Of a stretch of DNA of 64,000 nucleotides, positions 38,401 through 48,130 are shown in pieces; the stretch's first letter is position 1; each line of letters begins with the position of its first letter. The stretch is taken from assembly GCA_946803715.1 (NCBI GenBank), contig CAMPET010000196.1:61567-125566 (forward strand), given 5' to 3'. This DNA comes from Beroe ovata (taxonomy: Eukaryota > Ctenophora > Nuda > Beroida > Beroidae). The translations under genes and the position numbers were made by a program. The notes beneath the pieces are model-generated. The model saw only the letters and a program-made list of their open reading frames with translations, had not been told where the DNA came from and did not search any database.

Positions 38401-40491
38401 GGTGTTAAAGGGCACAGTTTTAATTGCGAGAAATCAAAACAAGTGCCCCCTGCCAAGCTCAGGTAATATGATGCGTCATTTGGGCGACTGCTATTTATGG
38501 TAACCAAGGGAAACTAATGGAATATGATCGCCTTAGTAACCGTGCACACAAATACAATGCGGACACGTCAAGAATATCCAAAATACACATAGTAGCTGAA
38601 ATACATTGGTATACAATACACATTCCATATTATACATGCCACAAGTATGTATACCGACAGGATCAGTGATCACAGAATTACACACATGTGTAATTTGTCT
38701 GTACACACACACACACACACACACACAGACACAAATTATAACACTTGCTGTGATCCATCGCAACAAGCAGGGTTTCGAGTAGAGTCGTATTTTGGCANAC
38801 ACACACACACACAGACACACACACAGACACACAGACACACACAGACACACACACAAATTATAACACTTGCTGTGATCCATCACAACAAGCAGGGTTTCGA
38901 GTAGAGACATATTTTGGCAGTGAATTCTATGCACTCTAAGGTTTCTATAGGAACAGTTCCTATACTAAAAACACCCGTTTTGAAAATATTTTGAAAATAA
39001 TATGTGAAAATCAGCTCAAGTCACAAAACTTGTCATTCCTATTCATAGTTCACCAGTTTTAAAAACTCACTCTATCCTTTGATTTTGTATGTTTAAATGG
39101 AAATACTTTGCAAGCAAGTAGACAATTTACTCTTGTGATTGATACTTGAACGTAACAAGCAGATGTTATGCCCTTTGATAATTTTCATGGATGACTAGAT
39201 TTGCAATTACAGAGCACAGGCGTGTCGATCAACTTACTATGACATTTAACTGACGGAAATATCATAATTGTTGAACATGTTCCTATCATCGATCATAAAT
39301 AATTGTTTAAAACGTAGGTAGTTGATGTCAATTGTCAATTCAATCTTCAAACGATCAAGTTAGGTCAATTCCATGTTCCTAACCATGTTCCAAACCATGT
39401 TCCAAACCATGTTCCTAACCAATAACCATGTTCATATAACCATCTCGATGACTCACCTTCTGGACACCTCTGTAAGTGAAGTAGCTGGTACAGTTTGCAT
39501 CATCCTGGGGGTTGTAGAGGGGGACCACTACTTGTACACACGGGTTGGTCTTGTTCATTGTGATGTCGGAGAGGTTTCCAACGGCAATAGAGTCTGCGGG
39601 AGAACGGAATTGGGGTTGGGGTAGCAGAGTACGTCCAAAGTGAGAGTACTGGTGAATTGGCAGGGTAGGCACTGAGTGGGGACCGAGGGGCGGTGTGCAG
39701 TAGGGTATGGGGGCTGGGGTAGAATTATACACAGAGAGTTTAGACGATCGAAACACCACTATTCCACATAGATTGGGTGCAAGCTACCCACGAGTTTTCA
39801 AGTTCATGACCCGTGTTTGAGCAGATTTTCGAACAAATTTCCTTGTTGGTGAGGAGCAAGCAATTCCCAGCTCTCTATTTCAGACACACAGTAGAAAAGC
39901 GGAGCACATGCGTCATGTGGTTTCTCTAACCACTGCATGTGTGACTGCACGGTTGTGACTGCATGTGTGTGACTGCATGTGTGTGACTGCATGTGTGTGA
40001 GCGTGACTGAGTGTGATTAAAAAGTGGGCGCGTCTGAGATAATGAGTGAACAGCGGTTTGATAAGCTCCCAAGCGAGTTGTTATGTTGTGGCAAATACTC
40101 AAATACAATGGGATAGAAAATAAATACTTTATCTAATGCCCTTGTCTAGATTATCATTTACCCGAAATCTTAATTTGATCAAGTTTAATTTGCTAATCTC
40201 AATTAACGCTGGCGATTAAAACGAGCGTTGTAAATACAAGAAACACTGTACCTAAATGATGTCAAATTTACCAAATCTACTAAATTTGCCTTGAACAAAA
40301 AGACCAAATCAGCATAATTCATTCTCCTCTATTCATGGTATGCCACTAAACCATAATTTGCATAATATGTGATTAGACCATCTAATTGATTAAAATTAAT
40401 TACCTAGCGTGAATGATCTTTCCCTTTCCAAGCGTTTAGCGGGAGTCAGAGGAGGTAAACCGACTACTTTGTTCTGTTTCTTCCCAGGCAT
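32402..40491 (-). CDS. Unidentified multi-exon gene with an in-frame stop in one exon
   Basis: Minus-strand exons: 40404-40491 (ATG, starts MPGKKQNKVVGLPPLTPAKR), 39457-39593, 37920-38067, 33519-33638, 32402-32547. Each has canonical GT/AG borders and the phases chain (1, 0, 1, 1, 0). The 33519-33638 exon is 120 bp and phase-neutral, but the chained frame meets TAA five codons in; after the stop it reads a Pro/Ser-rich stretch that joins smoothly to the next exon (LSPPQTPGPPAVTPQWRTH). The exon at 37920-38067 encodes WDNLTRSSHAYRYIALRNKN. No domain was recognised. It may be a decayed gene, a mis-called base, a missing exon, or an alternative terminal exon. The sulfotransferase gene lies inside its third intron. 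A further 3' exon may lie at 29970-30185. Confidence 0.45.
33639..35071. other. Intronic or intergenic spacer
   Basis: AT-rich sequence 3' of the sulfotransferase gene and inside the putative third intron of the surrounding gene. A short possible exon on the minus strand around 34766-34812 was considered but has a weak donor. Nothing firm is seen. Confidence 0.5.
35072..36325 (-). CDS. Carbohydrate sulfotransferase, HNK-1/chondroitin-4 type family
   Basis: Single-exon, 417 residues from the ATG at 36325; an in-frame GTG lies four codons upstream. Type II Golgi topology: short N-terminus, one hydrophobic segment at about 24-47 (AVLRIVVVFTITSVLLIYM), then a lumenal catalytic region. The PAPS-binding loops are recognisable: a 5'-phosphosulfate loop at 121-135 (CPVFKCGSSQWLKLF) and a 3'-phosphate loop at 187-198 (VRNPIGRFLSAF). 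Family members transfer sulfate from PAPS to sugars of proteoglycans or glycoproteins. Candidate N-glycosylation sites include NIS, NAS and NGS. It is intronless while the surrounding genes are split, and it lies in the same orientation within an intron of the unidentified minus-strand gene. Acceptor specificity cannot be read from sequence. The 5' loop has Phe-Lys-Cys in place of the more common Pro-Lys-(Ala/Val), so activity is probable but not certain. Confidence 0.85.
   Translation of the reverse strand: MPRIIHDQQGLFPQMANQTQRGMLSLRAVLRIVVVFTITSVLLIYMDTINMKRGMTRFGTMMQVGKTGVSHLNISGEDLEVFAVRHQFVQRFCNDPTHPVSKVPPPADIIDMHHELGVYWCPVFKCGSSQWLKLFCEARDPEFIGADEVSAEIARGGVCNIHTLRKHGTGCRRRECAKMGTEVFMVVRNPIGRFLSAFSNKWELGNDGVFWANSGMEIVRQFRAVDPSHAGNSRRLLKEASQIITENEEELKRISNTVRRNASYTLTPSQWGLIRNGSNPYLNPPGPTLPELISWVLAGGKNVHITPFYRYCSPCSLPYTILKLDQFPGDAEALLHKIGHPELIPPLLKRFDESSAPWKAEECLIRHLRQVPAEDLERMYETMWAVDCQLYQYPCRELLDRVMTSPAVEVETHVIMC
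36326..37919. other. Spacer with a long pyrimidine tract at its right end
   Basis: AT-rich non-coding sequence 5' of the sulfotransferase, ending in a C/T tract at 37648-37918. No gene was found; open frames through the tract are low-complexity artefacts. Confidence 0.6.
37648..37918. repeat. Homopyrimidine/homopurine tract
   Basis: About 270 bp of nearly pure C/T on the plus strand, made of CCCTCTCTC-like units. It abuts the donor of the exon at 37920-38067. Such tracts can adopt triplex (H-DNA) structure. Confidence 0.85.
38081..38152. repeat. 36-bp direct repeat, two copies
   Basis: Two near-identical units starting GAGGAGAAGTGGTGGTAATT at 38081 and 38117, just upstream of the acceptor of a minus-strand exon. 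Confidence 0.85.
38703..38925. repeat. 122-bp tandem duplication containing CA repeats
   Basis: A CA tract followed by AAATTATAACACTTGCTGTG (38733) is repeated at 38855 with nearly the same 3' flank. An N at 38798 lies between the copies. Confidence 0.85.
39373..39435. repeat. 15-bp minisatellite
   Basis: Four to five copies of an ACCATGTTCCNAACC-like unit beside the exon at 39457-39593. Confidence 0.8.
39940..40012. repeat. 16-bp minisatellite
   Basis: Repeated GTGACTGCATGTGTGT units inside the first intron of the unidentified minus-strand gene. Confidence 0.8.
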
Positions 40492-40971
40492 GGCTAAGGA
40501 GGATAAACGGGGTAATGGTTGGGTGAAAGAGGTGTCATGACAATTTCAGCGGCGTAAAATACACGATTGCTATAGAATAATCAGGAATGAACCAGTGTCT
40601 CGTTATTTGCATAGGAGTGGTGATTCCTATTGATGAATTCGTGATATGAACGCTGATGATGAAATAATGCAATTCCTATGGAATATGATATGAAGCCAGG
40701 TTAGACATTATTATCCGGAAGCCAGTAGGTCTTCTGCCCTGTTCTGAATCAAGGTCACACGTTGTAGCACAGCAATTGTGAACCTAATTGGACCACAATG
40801 GTGAGTAACGAATCTCTCTTGTTTGTCTCATTACTATTCGCCAAATCTGATGATCACGTGACCACGTGTGCCATTGTTTTAAACCAGTTCTCAATGAAAC
40901 CTACTCTGCTAAACATTGAGGGCCCAGTCTTTGTAAAGTCAGTTTCGTATCGTTTCTTTTGACACTCAGAG
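40492..40971. promoter_or_regulatory. 480-bp divergent promoter region
   Basis: Start codons of the minus-strand unidentified gene (40491) and the plus-strand receptor gene (40972) face away from each other across 480 bp. The region holds two adjacent CACGTG sites at 40855 and 40863. A shared promoter is inferred from the arrangement. Confidence 0.5.
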
Positions 40972-43900
40972 ATGAGACCATATTCTACTCTCCTGACCCT
41001 AATGGTTTTATCGTTGTCATTCCACGGTGCATCTGGTATTTCAAAGAAGTTCTGTAAGGACCTTGAAAAGCGGGTCACGTGTCTGTCTTGGAGGAATGCA
41101 GGTTTTTGTGAAAACGCCACATACTCCACATACATGACACAGCATTGCAATCTGACTTGTGGACACTGCAGTGACTTTGCACCCCAGCACAAGTGCAACC
41201 CAGAGACGCAGTTTCCGTGTCTAGATGGATATCCGCTCTGCGTGTCAATAATGAAGTTCTGTGACGGTGTCAAGGACTGTGAAGACGGTCATGACGAGAC
41301 GGATTGCCAAGCTGCAGTAGTGAAGACAGGACCCTACACTACAGTGTTGTATGAAGAGGAGGAAGTGACCCATGTTGGGGTCAACAAAAGTCATGTGCAA
41401 GACTTCTCAGTCCAGATTGTTCATGAAGAAACAGAAAAAGGGACCACTGCCATGCCAACCCTTCCTGATTCAGGGTTCCAGTGCCCAGGCGACCACTACC
41501 TTTGCCGGAAAGACAGAAAGTGTGTGAGGAAAGAGTTTTGGTGTGATGGATGGATAAGGGATTGCTCAGATGGGGAGGATGAAAGACCTGACTTCTGCTA
41601 CAGGGAACCGAACAAAGAATTCATCAGAGAAACCTACAAATCTGAAAAGACAACCGTAGATCGTTTCTTCACAAGCCTTCTCAAGATGCGGCACACTCAT
41701 TGCACAGAGAGGAGTTACTCCTGCAAAGGAGCATGTTCAGAACCGCCTTCAACTCATGGTGAGGTGAAGTGTGCATGTGATGCAGACTGCTTTGCGAGAG
41801 ATGATTGCTGTCACGATGTAACCAGGCAATGTGGCATCGAAAAACCTGCAGGAGTAATTGAGAGATGTGTGCCTAATTTGTTTGGAAAGGGTGTGAACAT
41901 AACGGCTCTTGTTGTTGCTGATTGTCCTGAGACAGCAATGGGGAAAGATGGTGATTTCTGTGCGATGGAGGGTAGCAACGAGAAAAAGCAGTTCTTTGGA
42001 GCACCGGTATACAGCATTCAAACCAACAGACACTACAAGAACTTCTACTGCGCCCGATGCAATGGAGCGGATGATGGCCTCAAACCATGGAATGTTTGGT
42101 ATGATTGTGGAAAGGGTGGGAATTGTGAAACGCTCCTTTTCATCCCACCTGACTTCCCAGTAAGAACATGCACCGTGAAGAATTTCACCATGCCCTCCAT
42201 CTATAAAGATAATGTCACAGTCTCCCAAAGATATGGTCTTGCAGAAGAACGATGTTTGAATACGTATGCTCCGGTTACATATAATTCGAGCCTCTACCGG
42301 AATCCATACTGCGTGTTCCTGCATCGGGCTCAAGTCGGTGACACTAACAAGACACGGCTTTACAGCTGCGATACAACCCTTCCAGCGAGGAAGTGTGATG
42401 CAGGAGCGTCTCCCTGTCGACCAAACTTCTCTTGTATTGATGAGGACAAAATATGCAATGGAAGGTCTGACTGTTCAGATGAGAGCGACGAACCGTCCAC
42501 TTGTGGTATGTTACCATGGCAACGTGTGGTACCTGTCTCGGAGATTGTAGATTTCGATGATTGAACTGACGAAAATCCCTTGTTCATTTTCCCATTCAGG
42601 TGGGTTTTGTTATGGGATGTTTCAATGTAAGAGGACTCAACACGAATGTTTACCTCTGGGAAAGGTATGCGATGGCAAGCAGGATTGCCAAGATAACACA
42701 GATGAAATGTACTGTTCGGACGAATCAGATATGAGGTGAGATTAGTATATTTTGGACTATGATGGCTTATAGTGATATTAATGAAATAGTGATTAGTGAA
42801 ATGATGACGAGAAACAAAAGATGGTAAATGCGAAACTGCTTAACCATTTTCTAGTTCACGGGACAGTGGGGAATCCCGTCATGACACAATTAAGAATATC
42901 TTGAAGTTCGACTACCCAACGATCTCAAACGTCTACAAGGTGGCTGAAAGTGATGATAACAACAACAATTCATCTGTCACTGAAAGTAAGTTGAAAGTGA
43001 GAATGATGTTACTATGAATTAGAGCTGATAGCTTGTAATGACTCCTTCGATTTCAGAGTTATTCAAGAAGACCCCGATGTGCTCACCACCGCTAAAGTTT
43101 GATGGGTCACAGTGCAAGTACAACAGTACCATCACTTCAGAAAACACTGAGTATAGAAAGGTGAATTGCGATGAATTGATCGTATACAGTATACACAAAT
43201 TCACTTTCCCATCAAAGGGGAAAGGAGCACTGACTTGATCATCAACTAGGTCTATCCAAGGCAAGAGCTGGAAATTGAGGCATTCACCTTCTCCCTTACG
43301 CTATATTCTGAATTCAAGAGACCAGAGGTTTTGAGTGACAACCCGCCCTCTTTCCTTGCTAAACACATGGGTTATACTCCTCTACAGGTACTTGGGGGAT
43401 TGGAAAATGTCTTTTTTCTACAATGAGGTAGATAAGTATGTAAGAGGAAACAAGCTGATTCTAAATGATTTCTCTTCAGATAATAACATACCAACTAGGG
43501 GAACCGGAAGACAATGCTACGCGAAGAGGTGTCATAACTTTCAGAAAACTGACTGAACTAGAAAAGGGAGCTAAAGAAAAAAAGTTATCTACTCGTGATC
43601 ATGAGAATACGATTCAGATTGGTGAACAGGTAATCAAGCAAATCACTATTCACTGCCTAATTCCACAAAATACGAACATGAGAATGGATCTCATCTTACA
43701 GAAGATGTGGTTCTATAGAGAGCATAATTTCAGGTGTACAGTGTCAGTTACAAAAGATCTGTCCCCAACGTGAAAGGGGTCACACAACCTCAAACGCAAA
43801 TCAACTGTCAATTTGACACAAGTGGTCCTTACAACCAGGTTAGTTTACCAAATCAGGAAATCTCAATGGTGATTAAATTCTCAATAGGTATTGCACCTCA

Positions 43901-45561
43901 ATACCTACTAGTCCACTTCCTCATTCCAGATTATCTGCACTGCATGTGCACAAATTGGATATTCTGTTGATGAATACACAATTACAAGCAATGGAGATGT
44001 TTCCCTGAAATCAACTGGATCAAATCTCAAATATTTTGAGTATGAACTTAGAGGCAATGGGACGATTTTGGTCTGTCAGAAAATTCCGGAAGACGGAACG
44101 GATTCAGATGGAGAGAGTGGGCCAAGTATTTTCTTCTGGTATGGCATTGGTTATTCCATTTCTGTTCTATTACACCTCACTGCTTTGGTACTCAACATCA
44201 TTCTGAGCAGAAAGACCACTGTAAGGATAATTTTGATAAACTATACAGCTATGGGGTTACTCTGGTCAGCTGATTCGGTTCTGTGCTCTATATCACCGAC
44301 TTATAGTGAAGTGGGAGCATCTTTACACCTTCTTGGATGCCTTGGAACCATGGTCTGGATCTTAATCATGGGATTTCACTTCCTACTGTCGGTAACAGAT
44401 GGAAATCCAGCTGTCTATTTTAGTGTAGACAACCTGGTGTACTACCATCTACTTGGCTGGTTTGGACCATGCATATGGGTGATGCCATTTTTCTTACTCA
44501 GCAATTTAGAGGTACTTATGCCACTCATATCATAGCCTATGGCAATTAAGTCCTCTATAATTTACGTTGAGATTTCAATTGCCCACTCTAATCCTTTTTA
44601 ATCCCCTTACTCAGGTTCTGAAGGATATAATATCAGTAACTGATCCAAGGAAAAGCTTGCAACTTAGTCAATTTTCAGAGGCTCTGCATTTTCCCATATG
44701 GATATTGACATTCATCAACATTTTTCTACTTGCTTTTGTAATTTATGCTACAAAATACGAATTAGCAAGAGAGAGGCATAGAAATTATGGTACATTCCAA
44801 AGGAGATTGCTCAAGATAAAGACCATGATATTCTGGCTCACTGTAATCACATCAACACCATGGATAATGATACTAGTAATTAAGTACCTGGAGGTACAGT
44901 TTTTGCCTCCAGGTTTCCCACTATGTGTCTACACCATCTTACAGGTAACGTATATTGCCTATTCTCAATCAATTTAATAACCAAATTGAGCTTAATAGGT
45001 ATCTATAATAACATTACTCTTCAGGGATTGTACTTGATATTCATCTTGAGGTCAATCATTAAAAACCAATTAGAGGACTTAATCATCTCTCAAGACAAAA
45101 TAGAGAACTCATCTCATCCAGATATGCTTATATGTTCAGGATTAAACCTGAATCAAATAACTGAACTTCCAAGCTCAGCAGAAGAGCCAATTTATCATCA
45201 TCCTATGTTGCCTCCAAAGATGAAGAAAAGGATACACAAGCATGTCTACCAAACACCTGTGGATAAAAGCTACACCCAGTTTCCTAACAGAAATGAAAGG
45301 CAAACACCATATACAGATGAATATGACCATCTCATTAGAGAGCATAGAGAATGCAAGACCCAATCAAAAGTTCATTCTGGAAGTCAAAGCATCACAGAGG
45401 ATCAAGAAGTGAATCATGCTCATTATACAGACATTCAACAGATAACAGACCACCGAAAGAGCTCTGAGTTGAAAAATATGAGTCCTCATGGACATGAGGA
45501 CACAATCAGCAAAGCATCCTGTAATGATGATGAATTAATCTTAGAAAATGCATCTCAGTGA
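40972..45561 (+). CDS. Seven-pass receptor with ShK, LDL-receptor-A and somatomedin-B ectodomain
   Basis: Multi-exon plasma-membrane receptor. Exons: 40972-42505, 42600-42735, 42855-42985, 43057-43160, 43250-43327, (43388-43427 doubtful), 43480-43629, 43734-43838, 43930-44511, 44615-44944, 45025-45561. Without the doubtful exon the frame is open for 1228 residues. The start codon is followed by a signal peptide (LLTLMVLSLSFHGASG). Then come a ShK-like domain (28-66), LDLa (75-112 and 171-209), a somatomedin-B domain with paired cysteines (244-287), a Cys-rich segment with YCARCNG, and two more LDLa repeats (CDGKQDCQDNTDE type). Seven hydrophobic segments follow, from FFWYGIGYSISVLLH to FPLCVYTILQGLYLIFILRS, then a long hydrophilic Ser/His-rich cytoplasmic tail. 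No GPS cleavage motif was seen, so it resembles secretin/Methuselah-like receptors more than classical adhesion GPCRs. Ligand and G protein are unknown. Confidence 0.85.
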
Positions 45562-46741
45562 AAGAATATGAATTTTCTTCAATCAATAATGGTGTGAACA
45601 GCATTAACAATTAATACCTCACACAATATTTTTATTAAGGATTCGATTGAAAATATTCGAAATTATTCAAATTCTCTGGAACCAACGGTTCGTTTTAAAT
45701 AACCGAATAAACGTTGTTGCTTTCAAAATTGACTTTTTCCATTTTCAATAAAATGCATGACGCGCGTGCGATTCTAGACAATGCCGCTTGTGCACATGTT
45801 GCGTTGCACGTACAGTATTTTATAACTTGTGCTGAGATATCTTCAAAAAGAGCCGCGCGGCGCGGCGCGCGGAGTACTTCAGTTTCGTGCGAGTGTCCTT
45901 TTTTACAAGTTTACTTATATCGACGCAACGCAATGAAGGAATGCGTTCGCGATGGAACAACTTTTTCAGTTTTCCAACGCGCGCGCACAACAAAAGCAAT
46001 GGAAAAAATTGCATCTGAGAATATGTTTGTGCGGCGCGCACGCAATTATACGATATTCTTGACAGGGTCTTCCATCAATCGACAAGTAATAACCCGTCCA
46101 CTGATCCACAATTACAACTACCACACGCTATGATGTGCGCTAAACAGAGGTCGCTAGGCAAACAGATGTCACTAGGCAAACTTTTTTTTAATTAACTGAT
46201 GATGTTATTTCTTGAAAATATTTTTTGCAAAAATTGTATTTCGCAGTTTCTAAAGATTAGAATTCATGATGAGTATTCAGTTATATTTATTCATTCATGT
46301 TGTTGGTTGAAATCAATTGGTTAATGTAACAGTGGTAATGTTATTTATTTTATTTGACTTTGAAGGCTCAATTCATGATGAGTCTATATAAATTATCTAT
46401 CATTTAAATTTTTATTTGTTTGACCACGCTAAGCAGCCGCCACACTGTCACAGTCACTCAGCTGTGGTTTATTATCATGAATGAATCGAGGTGATTTGAT
46501 GGATTCATGTCAAATATTCATTTCCATACTACATGTGCTCATTACAAATGTACACAAGAATGCTCATTAGTGCACGATTTATTCAGTGTTGTTTTTGTTG
46601 TTTTATGCTTGGCAATCAGTACTGTTGGACAGGAGTTTTGCCTCTTTCCACGTATTGAGATGATTCTATCAAACAATATACTTCAATTATTATCCTTAAA
46701 AGACTTCCTACTTAATTCCTTGTGAATGATGTAGCAATTTC
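45562..46741. other. Spacer between the receptor gene and VPS36
   Basis: The left part is the receptor 3' UTR. The middle (45850-46040) is locally GC-rich with GCGCGC runs, and the right part is AT-rich up to the VPS36 start. A 139-codon open frame at 45714-46133 has no recognisable motif and is rich in Arg/Ala from the GC runs. It probably includes the VPS36 promoter. Confidence 0.5.
45706..45711 (+). terminator. Polyadenylation signal of the receptor gene
   Basis: AATAAA about 145 bp after the receptor stop codon, with another AATAAA about 40 bp further on. Confidence 0.5.
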
Positions 46742-47845
46742 ATGGACAGATGGTCTTGGCAAGATAAATCAATAAGAGCTGCAGAAGAGAACCGTGGGAG
46801 TGTCTCTCATGTGAGACTCTATGATGGTGAGGACAAAACTGCCTTCAATCAGGGTGATTTGAACATCTCCACGCATAGGTTGATATGGAGTGATGGTGCA
46901 CAGTCAATAGAACTACCACTACAATACATAAGTAGCATTCAAGCACATGGTGCTAAGCTTACTAAAAGTGCCAAGCTTGTATTTTCTTTGTCAGAATTGA
47001 AACATAATCATCAACCTGGTCCATACAATAGAAGTCGTTATGATTATGTGAAACTTTCTTTCACTAAAGGGGGACATTCCAGAGCTCAAGGAATAATTGA
47101 AGTATGTTTGCAAGAAAGAAGGTGGGAAAAGGGAGTTATAGCTGTTCAGAACAAGCATACCATTGGTGGGGGACTAGTTAAAATAGAACAGCAAATTGAA
47201 GCTTCCAGGATTGATACAGATAATTCCCTCAATTATGCATTCAAAGACATAGATGCTCTCATGACTAAGGCCAAAGACATGGTTGATCTAGCAGAGAAAA
47301 TTGCGCTCAAACTTGCCAACAATCAAGATGAAGGTAACGAAACAGTTGAGTTAAAGTCACATCTTCTGTCTATTGGTATATCTAATCCAGTTACCAGAGA
47401 AACACATGGAACTGGCACATCCTATCACAAAAGTTTAGGTAATGAATTGTGCCACATGCTACAAACTCCTCTGAAAGAAGTGGGAGGTGTGATGAGTGTG
47501 AGTGAAGTGTACTGTAGGTATAACCGGGCTAGGGGCATGGAACTTGTATCTCCTGAAGATGTAGTCAATGCCTGCAAAACTCTTTCACCAGAACGGCATG
47601 GAATGGAGCTTAAAAGGTTTTCTTCAGGGGTGTTAGTTGTTGAAGGTGATAATTTCAAATCGATCATGGACAATCTCTTAACTGTCATAAAGGCAAATGA
47701 CTTCTGTTCAGCTATAAGCCTCAGTAATTTGATGTCAATACCATTGTTGTTGGCCAAAGAACGTCTTTTAGCAGCTGAGCAACATGGAATCTTATGTAGA
47801 GATGAAACAGATGAAGGGATATTCTTTTATGAAAACATTTTCTGA
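46742..47845 (+). CDS. VPS36: VPS36, ESCRT-II subunit
   Basis: Intronless, 367 residues, close to the usual length of animal VPS36. ESCRT-II acts on endosomes in sorting ubiquitinated cargo into multivesicular bodies. The N-terminus is a GLUE domain (about 1-135; LNISTHRLIWSDGAQSIELP), which binds phosphoinositide and ubiquitin. A linker follows (TIGGGLVKIEQQIEASRID), then the conserved helical and winged-helix core: FKDIDALMTKAKDMVDLAEK, LSIGISNPVTRETHGTGTSY, LKEVGGVMSVSEVYCRYNRA, RGMELVSPEDVVNACK and LLLAKERLLAAEQHGILCRD. The start ATG matches the family's N-terminus. The lack of introns, in a region of split genes, suggests either a retrocopy that became the working gene or intron loss. 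The reading frame is intact. Confidence 0.95.
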   Translation: MDRWSWQDKSIRAAEENRGSVSHVRLYDGEDKTAFNQGDLNISTHRLIWSDGAQSIELPLQYISSIQAHGAKLTKSAKLVFSLSELKHNHQPGPYNRSRYDYVKLSFTKGGHSRAQGIIEVCLQERRWEKGVIAVQNKHTIGGGLVKIEQQIEASRIDTDNSLNYAFKDIDALMTKAKDMVDLAEKIALKLANNQDEGNETVELKSHLLSIGISNPVTRETHGTGTSYHKSLGNELCHMLQTPLKEVGGVMSVSEVYCRYNRARGMELVSPEDVVNACKTLSPERHGMELKRFSSGVLVVEGDNFKSIMDNLLTVIKANDFCSAISLSNLMSIPLLLAKERLLAAEQHGILCRDETDEGIFFYENIF

Positions 47846-48130
47846 AAAATCAGAAATTGTGCAGATTGCCCGGTGCTCTATGGTATGAGTTGACCACAAT
47901 TCAAGGCCAGTGTTACCTTGTTGTTTTGTAAATAAGTATTTTTGATTCTTTGAGATATCACTAATCCTTTTGTAATTCTCTATAATAGTTAATACTTGCC
48001 TCTAAGTTTTCCCAAATTTTTCCTTCATATGACCTGAGTCGCGATTCTCTATAAGAATTTACAATCCGTTAAATGAATCATATCTTCCATTGAGATATAA
48101 TAATTGCCAATCTTTAGGGATGAGAAGTTG

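Noticed and set aside
41749-42333. 194-codon minus-strand frame
   Set aside because: Antisense shadow of the receptor ectodomain exon.
45714-46133. 139-codon plus-strand frame between receptor and VPS36
   Set aside because: Arg/Ala-rich composition driven by GCGCGC runs, no motif, and position in a likely UTR or promoter.
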